Part shown: positions 6,001 to 8,195 of the stretch, one piece after another
How positions within the stretch are numbered: position 1 is the stretch's first letter
Layout of the letters: each line of letters opens with the position of its first letter
Source: Spirochaetales bacterium
GTDB taxonomy: Bacteria > Spirochaetota > Spirochaetia > Sphaerochaetales > Sphaerochaetaceae
DNA length: 8,195 bases
Assembly: GCA_022784805.1 (NCBI GenBank)
Contig: JALFYG010000005.1
Span: forward strand, 1-8,195
Direction: 5' to 3'
Translations under genes and position numbers: made by a program
Notes under the pieces: model-generated
Databases searched by the model: none
Seen by the model: only the letters and a program-made list of their open reading frames with translations
Told to the model about the DNA's origin: nothing

Positions 6001-6675
6001 TTATTTTTCGATGTCAAGAATCACCATTTTCTTCTCATTAAAAAGAATAAATGGGTAATTTTTGTCATCAGTCTCTTTTATGTAAGGAAAATAGAGAGAA
6101 GGTTCCATTTTGGGGTAATTTTCTTTTATAAAAAGTTCTGCCTCTTCCATTGACCTCAGAGGCTGAGGAAATGGTATCGAGAGTTCCTTTCCTTCTACAG
6201 AGAAGCCTTTCTCTCTAAAATAGGAAATACTTTCAGATAGGGTAGGGGTGTTTCTGGATTTGAGATTATTATTCTGTCCTCTGTGTAGGCTATGAATTGA
6301 AACTATTCTTTTCTTGGCGTGGGAAAGGATGGTGTTCAGATTATCTTCCAGCCAAAGCCTGCCAAAGAAGACTAACAATACTGTGTCTCCAAAAGCATCG
6401 GAAGTTTTGTAGTCTGAAGTATGGAAAATATCCAACCCGCTTCTTTTCCTTGCTCTTTTTATGACCCTTTCATCTATATCGAAGGCTGAGATATCGTAGC
6501 CGGATCTGGATAGTATCTCAGATACATATCCCAGTCCGCATCCAAACTCCACGATACTTTCGTCTTTTGGTATCAGAGCCTTTATTTCTTCTGAAAGAAG
6601 AGGTTGGAAATCACAAAGGGATGATGCCCTCTCGTACCATTCTATTCTTCTTTCATTCCACCATGGTTTTTCCAA
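6001..6675 (-). CDS. Class I SAM-dependent methyltransferase (TTG start)
   Basis: A 224-residue cytosolic Rossmann-fold methyltransferase. Motif I is VEFGCGLGYVS (residues 42-52), the AdoMet-binding glycine loop. The acidic residue that contacts the ribose is in AFDIDER (D66 or D68), and SDYKTSDAFGDTVLLVFFGRLW (88-108) covers the motif II to IV region. The N-terminal WWNERRIEWYERAS helix resembles a substrate cap. Substrate cannot be told. The start is TTG at 6675: no in-frame ATG occurs until residue 176, well past motif I, and a perfect GGAGG lies seven bases upstream. The gene overlaps the 3' end of the ModE-like regulator by 34 bases in another frame, so the two are co-transcribed and perhaps translationally coupled. 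No clear terminator follows. Why a methyltransferase is tied to a metal regulator is not evident; it may act on a small molecule related to the transported ligand, but that is speculation. Confidence 0.85.
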   Translation of the reverse strand: MEKPWWNERRIEWYERASSLCDFQPLLSEEIKALIPKDESIVEFGCGLGYVSEILSRSGYDISAFDIDERVIKRARKRSGLDIFHTSDYKTSDAFGDTVLLVFFGRLWLEDNLNTILSHAKKRIVSIHSLHRGQNNNLKSRNTPTLSESISYFREKGFSVEGKELSIPFPQPLRSMEEAELFIKENYPKMEPSLYFPYIKETDDKNYPFILFNEKKMVILDIEK

Positions 6676-7007
6676 TACTCAGCCTCCAACTCTTCAAGTC
6701 TCTCTTTGCAATACTCATTGGTGTCTCTTTCCAGAGTTTTGAATAGCTTATTGATCTCTCTTCCCTTTTCTGTCAGAAGAGCTTTTCCTCCACCTTTTCC
6801 TCCTGTGGAGCGCTCCACAAGAGTGCAGCCCAAGCCATTTTCGCTGTCTCTTATCATCTTCCAGGCCTTGGAGTATGATAGTCCCATATTTTGGGATGCT
6901 GATGATACGGAACCATACTTTTCAATATTATCCAAGAGTTCAGATACTCCAGGACCAAAATACAAGAAATCTTCTTTTCCCAGTCTAATCTTGAGTTTTA
7001 AATCCAT
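6642..7007 (-). CDS. Single-domain ModE-type (LysR-like winged HTH) regulator
   Basis: A 121-residue DNA-binding protein matching the N-terminal domain of ModE, the molybdate-responsive repressor. Visible are the opening strand region KIRLGKEDFLYFGPG, the winged helix GSVSSASQNMGLSYSKAWKMI (32-52), then GCTLVERSTGGKGGGKALLTEKG (60-82), the characteristic Gly-rich wing. The protein ends soon after, at a charged helix (about 85-113), and lacks the C-terminal molybdate-binding (TOBE/Mop) domains of E. coli ModE. Single-domain ModE proteins are common in anaerobes; how they sense molybdate is unclear. ATG 7007 is preceded by AGAGG (7013-7017). It is divergent from a FecCD-type permease with only 40 bases between the start codons, the usual layout for a regulator controlling an uptake operon, and it overlaps the downstream methyltransferase. 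Substrate could be molybdate or tungstate. Family call is good; ligand is inference. Confidence 0.82.
   Translation of the reverse strand: MDLKLKIRLGKEDFLYFGPGVSELLDNIEKYGSVSSASQNMGLSYSKAWKMIRDSENGLGCTLVERSTGGKGGGKALLTEKGREINKLFKTLERDTNEYCKERLEELEAEYWKNHGGMKEE
6683..6687 (-). promoter_or_regulatory. Ribosome-binding site that fixes the TTG start of the methyltransferase
   Basis: GGAGG on the minus strand sits seven bases before the TTG at 6675, inside the coding region of the upstream regulator. No ATG is available near the N-terminus, so this site decides the start. Confidence 0.75.
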
Positions 7008-7020
7008 TTCAGCCTCTAAA
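6991..7020 (+). promoter_or_regulatory. Weak candidate promoter for the permease operon
   Basis: TTGAGT (6991-6996) is 18 bases from TCTAAA (7015-7020), each four of six to consensus. A start near 7027 would give a leader of about 20 bases carrying the AAAGGGGG ribosome site. It overlaps the 5' coding end of the regulator, as expected when only 40 bases separate the divergent genes. Confidence 0.3.
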
Positions 7021-7034
7021 AGATGTTACCACAA

Positions 7035-7042
7035 AAAGGGGG
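7035..7042 (+). promoter_or_regulatory. Ribosome-binding site supporting permease start at 7048
   Basis: AAAGGGGG matches the anti-Shine-Dalgarno over eight positions with one G-U pair and stands five bases before ATG 7048. No later in-frame ATG (7114, 7126, 7156) has a comparable site, although those would give a more typical FecCD length. Confidence 0.55.
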
Positions 7043-7047
7043 ATGAT

Positions 7048-7075
7048 ATGGAATTGTTTCTGAAAACAATTCCAT
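7048..7075. promoter_or_regulatory. 12-bp perfect inverted repeat on the permease start codon (operator or RNA hairpin)
   Basis: ATGGAATTGTTT (7048-7059) and AAACAATTCCAT (7064-7075) are exact reverse complements around CTGA. The first three bases are the permease ATG. On the minus strand a TACAAT -10 candidate for the regulator gene (7079-7074) overlaps the right edge, so a bound repressor would block it. In RNA the same bases form a 12-bp stem with a tetraloop that buries the start codon directly after the ribosome site. There is no T-run, so it is not a terminator. Confidence 0.7.
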
Positions 7076-8166
7076 TGTACCCCAAAGATTTCTATGTTAG
7101 ACTCCATCTTGTTATGAAAAGAGTAATGGAAGGAAAGAAAGGACATAGATTGGGGATGATTATTCTTCCAGTTGCTTTTGTGGTAGTGTTCTCCCTCTCT
7201 TTTCTTGTGGGCAGGTATCCTGTAAGCCCTTTTACAGCTTTGAAGATTCTCTTTTCAAAGGTTTTGTCTTTCTTTTCTATGGGTAAACTGGCACTCTCTG
7301 GCTGGACCAGTGCAGAAGAGGCAGTCGTGATAAACATAAGGTTTCCTCGTATTGCAGCCGCTTCTTTAATTGGTGCCGCACTCTCTGTTGCCGGAGCCTC
7401 ATACCAAGGAATATTTCGTAACCCTATGGTGTCCCCGGACTTATTAGGAGCCTCTACTGGTGCTGGTTTTGGTGCCGCTCTCGCCATCCTCCTTGGTGGC
7501 GGTTACTTTATGATTACTCTCTCTTCCTTCACCTTTGGCCTTGTTGCGGTGCTGTTGGCGGTGTTGGTTGCAAGAAAGAGCCGGATAGACTCTACGTTGT
7601 CCCTTGTCCTTGCCGGTGTCATGATAAGCTCTCTCTTCTCCAGCGGGACAAGCCTTGTGAAGCTTATGGCAGATACCCAGGATCAGCTTCCTGCAATTAC
7701 ATATTGGCTTATGGGATCACTAGCATCTGTAAAGATGAAAGACTTTGTCTTTGCCTTCTTTCCAATTGTATTGGGATTGATCCCAATCCTCCTATTGAGG
7801 TGGAGAATCAATCTTCTGACCCTTAATGAAGATGAAGCCAAGAGTATGGGAATAGAAGTAAAGAAACTGAGGCTCATCATTATCTTTTCCTCCACTCTTA
7901 TGACAGCAGGAGCCGTTGCAATAAGTGGAATGATCGGATGGGTGGGTCTTGTGATACCACACTTTTCACGTCTTATATTTGGTGATGATTATTCCTTCAC
8001 TCTTCCTTCTTCAGCCCTCCTAGGAGCAACTTTCTTGTTGTTGGTTGATGATATAGCCCGAATTATTTCCACCGCTGAGATTCCTCTAGGTATCCTCACG
8101 TCCTTTGTGGGTGCCCCTGTTTTCTTATTCCTCATCATTAGGGGAGGAAGAAGAAATGAAAATTAA
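7048..8166 (+). CDS. FecCD/BtuC-family ABC transporter permease (probable molybdate/tungstate uptake)
   Basis: This inner-membrane permease belongs to the BtuC/FecCD family, in which a dimer forms the channel of an importer for siderophores, cobalamin, haem or, in the MolBC branch, molybdate. The protein is 372 residues from ATG 7048. Hydrophobic segments start near residue 37 and continue to 365, giving roughly ten membrane spans. Family marks are RFPRIAAASLIGAALSVAGA (98-117), YQGIFRNPMVSPDLLGASTGAGFG (119-142), SGMIGWVGLVIPHFSRLIFGDD (293-314), and the end region DDIARII...EIPLGILTSFVGAPVFLFLI. The first 36 residues exceed the family norm; starts at 7114, 7126 or 7156 would be more typical, but the best ribosome site favours 7048. 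It overlaps the next ATPase gene by 11 bases. The binding-protein gene is not in view. Molybdate or tungstate is inferred from the adjacent ModE-type regulator; iron or cobalamin cannot be excluded. Confidence 0.88.
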   Translation: MELFLKTIPLYPKDFYVRLHLVMKRVMEGKKGHRLGMIILPVAFVVVFSLSFLVGRYPVSPFTALKILFSKVLSFFSMGKLALSGWTSAEEAVVINIRFPRIAAASLIGAALSVAGASYQGIFRNPMVSPDLLGASTGAGFGAALAILLGGGYFMITLSSFTFGLVAVLLAVLVARKSRIDSTLSLVLAGVMISSLFSSGTSLVKLMADTQDQLPAITYWLMGSLASVKMKDFVFAFFPIVLGLIPILLLRWRINLLTLNEDEAKSMGIEVKKLRLIIIFSSTLMTAGAVAISGMIGWVGLVIPHFSRLIFGDDYSFTLPSSALLGATFLLLVDDIARIISTAEIPLGILTSFVGAPVFLFLIIRGGRRNEN

Positions 8167-8195
8167 CATCACTAATCTCTCTTTTAGCTATGGAG
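8156..8195 (+). CDS. ABC transporter ATP-binding protein, N-terminal 13 codons (runs off window)
   Basis: ATG 8156 overlaps the permease end by 11 bases and has GGAGG (8143-8147) eight bases upstream. The visible residues MKINITNLSFSYG are the classic first strand of an ABC ATPase, where the aromatic Tyr is the A-loop that stacks on ATP adenine. Walker A and later motifs lie outside. It should be the FecE/BtuD/MolC-type partner of the preceding permease, translationally coupled to it. Confidence 0.8.
   Translation, partial: MKINITNLSFSYG

Noticed and set aside
6706..7047. N-terminal extension of the permease frame to base 6706
   Set aside because: The upstream part is antisense to the ModE-like regulator, has non-membrane, low-quality text (Ser/Pro/Phe rich), and ATG 7048 has a good ribosome site.

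Overview
The window reads as ordinary chromosomal DNA from an AT-leaning, probably anaerobic, host- or gut-associated bacterium. The FtsH protein is of the type shared by spirochaetes and Clostridia-like Bacillota. The left-edge gene is YgeW, which in gut anaerobes usually sits in purine (urate/xanthine) degradation clusters. I lean towards a spirochaete or a Bacillota member, but the sequence does not settle the phylum.

Layout. (1) Bases 2-436 are the C-terminal third of ygeW, closed by a rho-independent terminator. (2) Bases 490-735 hold no gene but contain a foldable stretch ending in a second, orphan terminator, then a promoter for (3) a membrane-anchored SPFH/band-7 protein (736-1686). 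(4) Facing it on the minus strand is a two-gene operon (3560 to 1765): a small excisionase-like helix-turn-helix protein, translationally coupled to an AlbA_2/Schlafen-fold ATPase. The ATPase carries an in-frame 42-bp minisatellite just before a C-terminal winged helix. (5) A 78-residue orphan protein (3705-3941) diverges from that operon. It shares a bidirectional terminator with (6) ftsH (5804 to 3990, minus strand). (7) Further right on the minus strand are a SAM-dependent methyltransferase (TTG start) and, overlapping it upstream, a single-domain ModE-type regulator. (8) Diverging from the regulator is a FecCD/BtuC-type ABC permease, followed by the first codons of its ATPase at the right edge.

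How the genes may work together. The last block looks like a metal-oxyanion (molybdate or tungstate) uptake locus under a ModE-like repressor. A 12-bp perfect inverted repeat begins exactly on the permease start codon and overlaps a plausible regulator promoter, so it is either the operator or an RNA hairpin controlling translation. Molybdenum uptake would fit a genome with YgeW, because purine breakdown commonly uses molybdenum hydroxylases, but that link is inference. The SPFH protein and FtsH could form an HflK/C-FtsH-like membrane quality-control pair. The HTH/AlbA_2-ATPase cassette is the most accessory-looking part, and its biological job is not established.

I found no IS element, CRISPR array, tRNA or rRNA.
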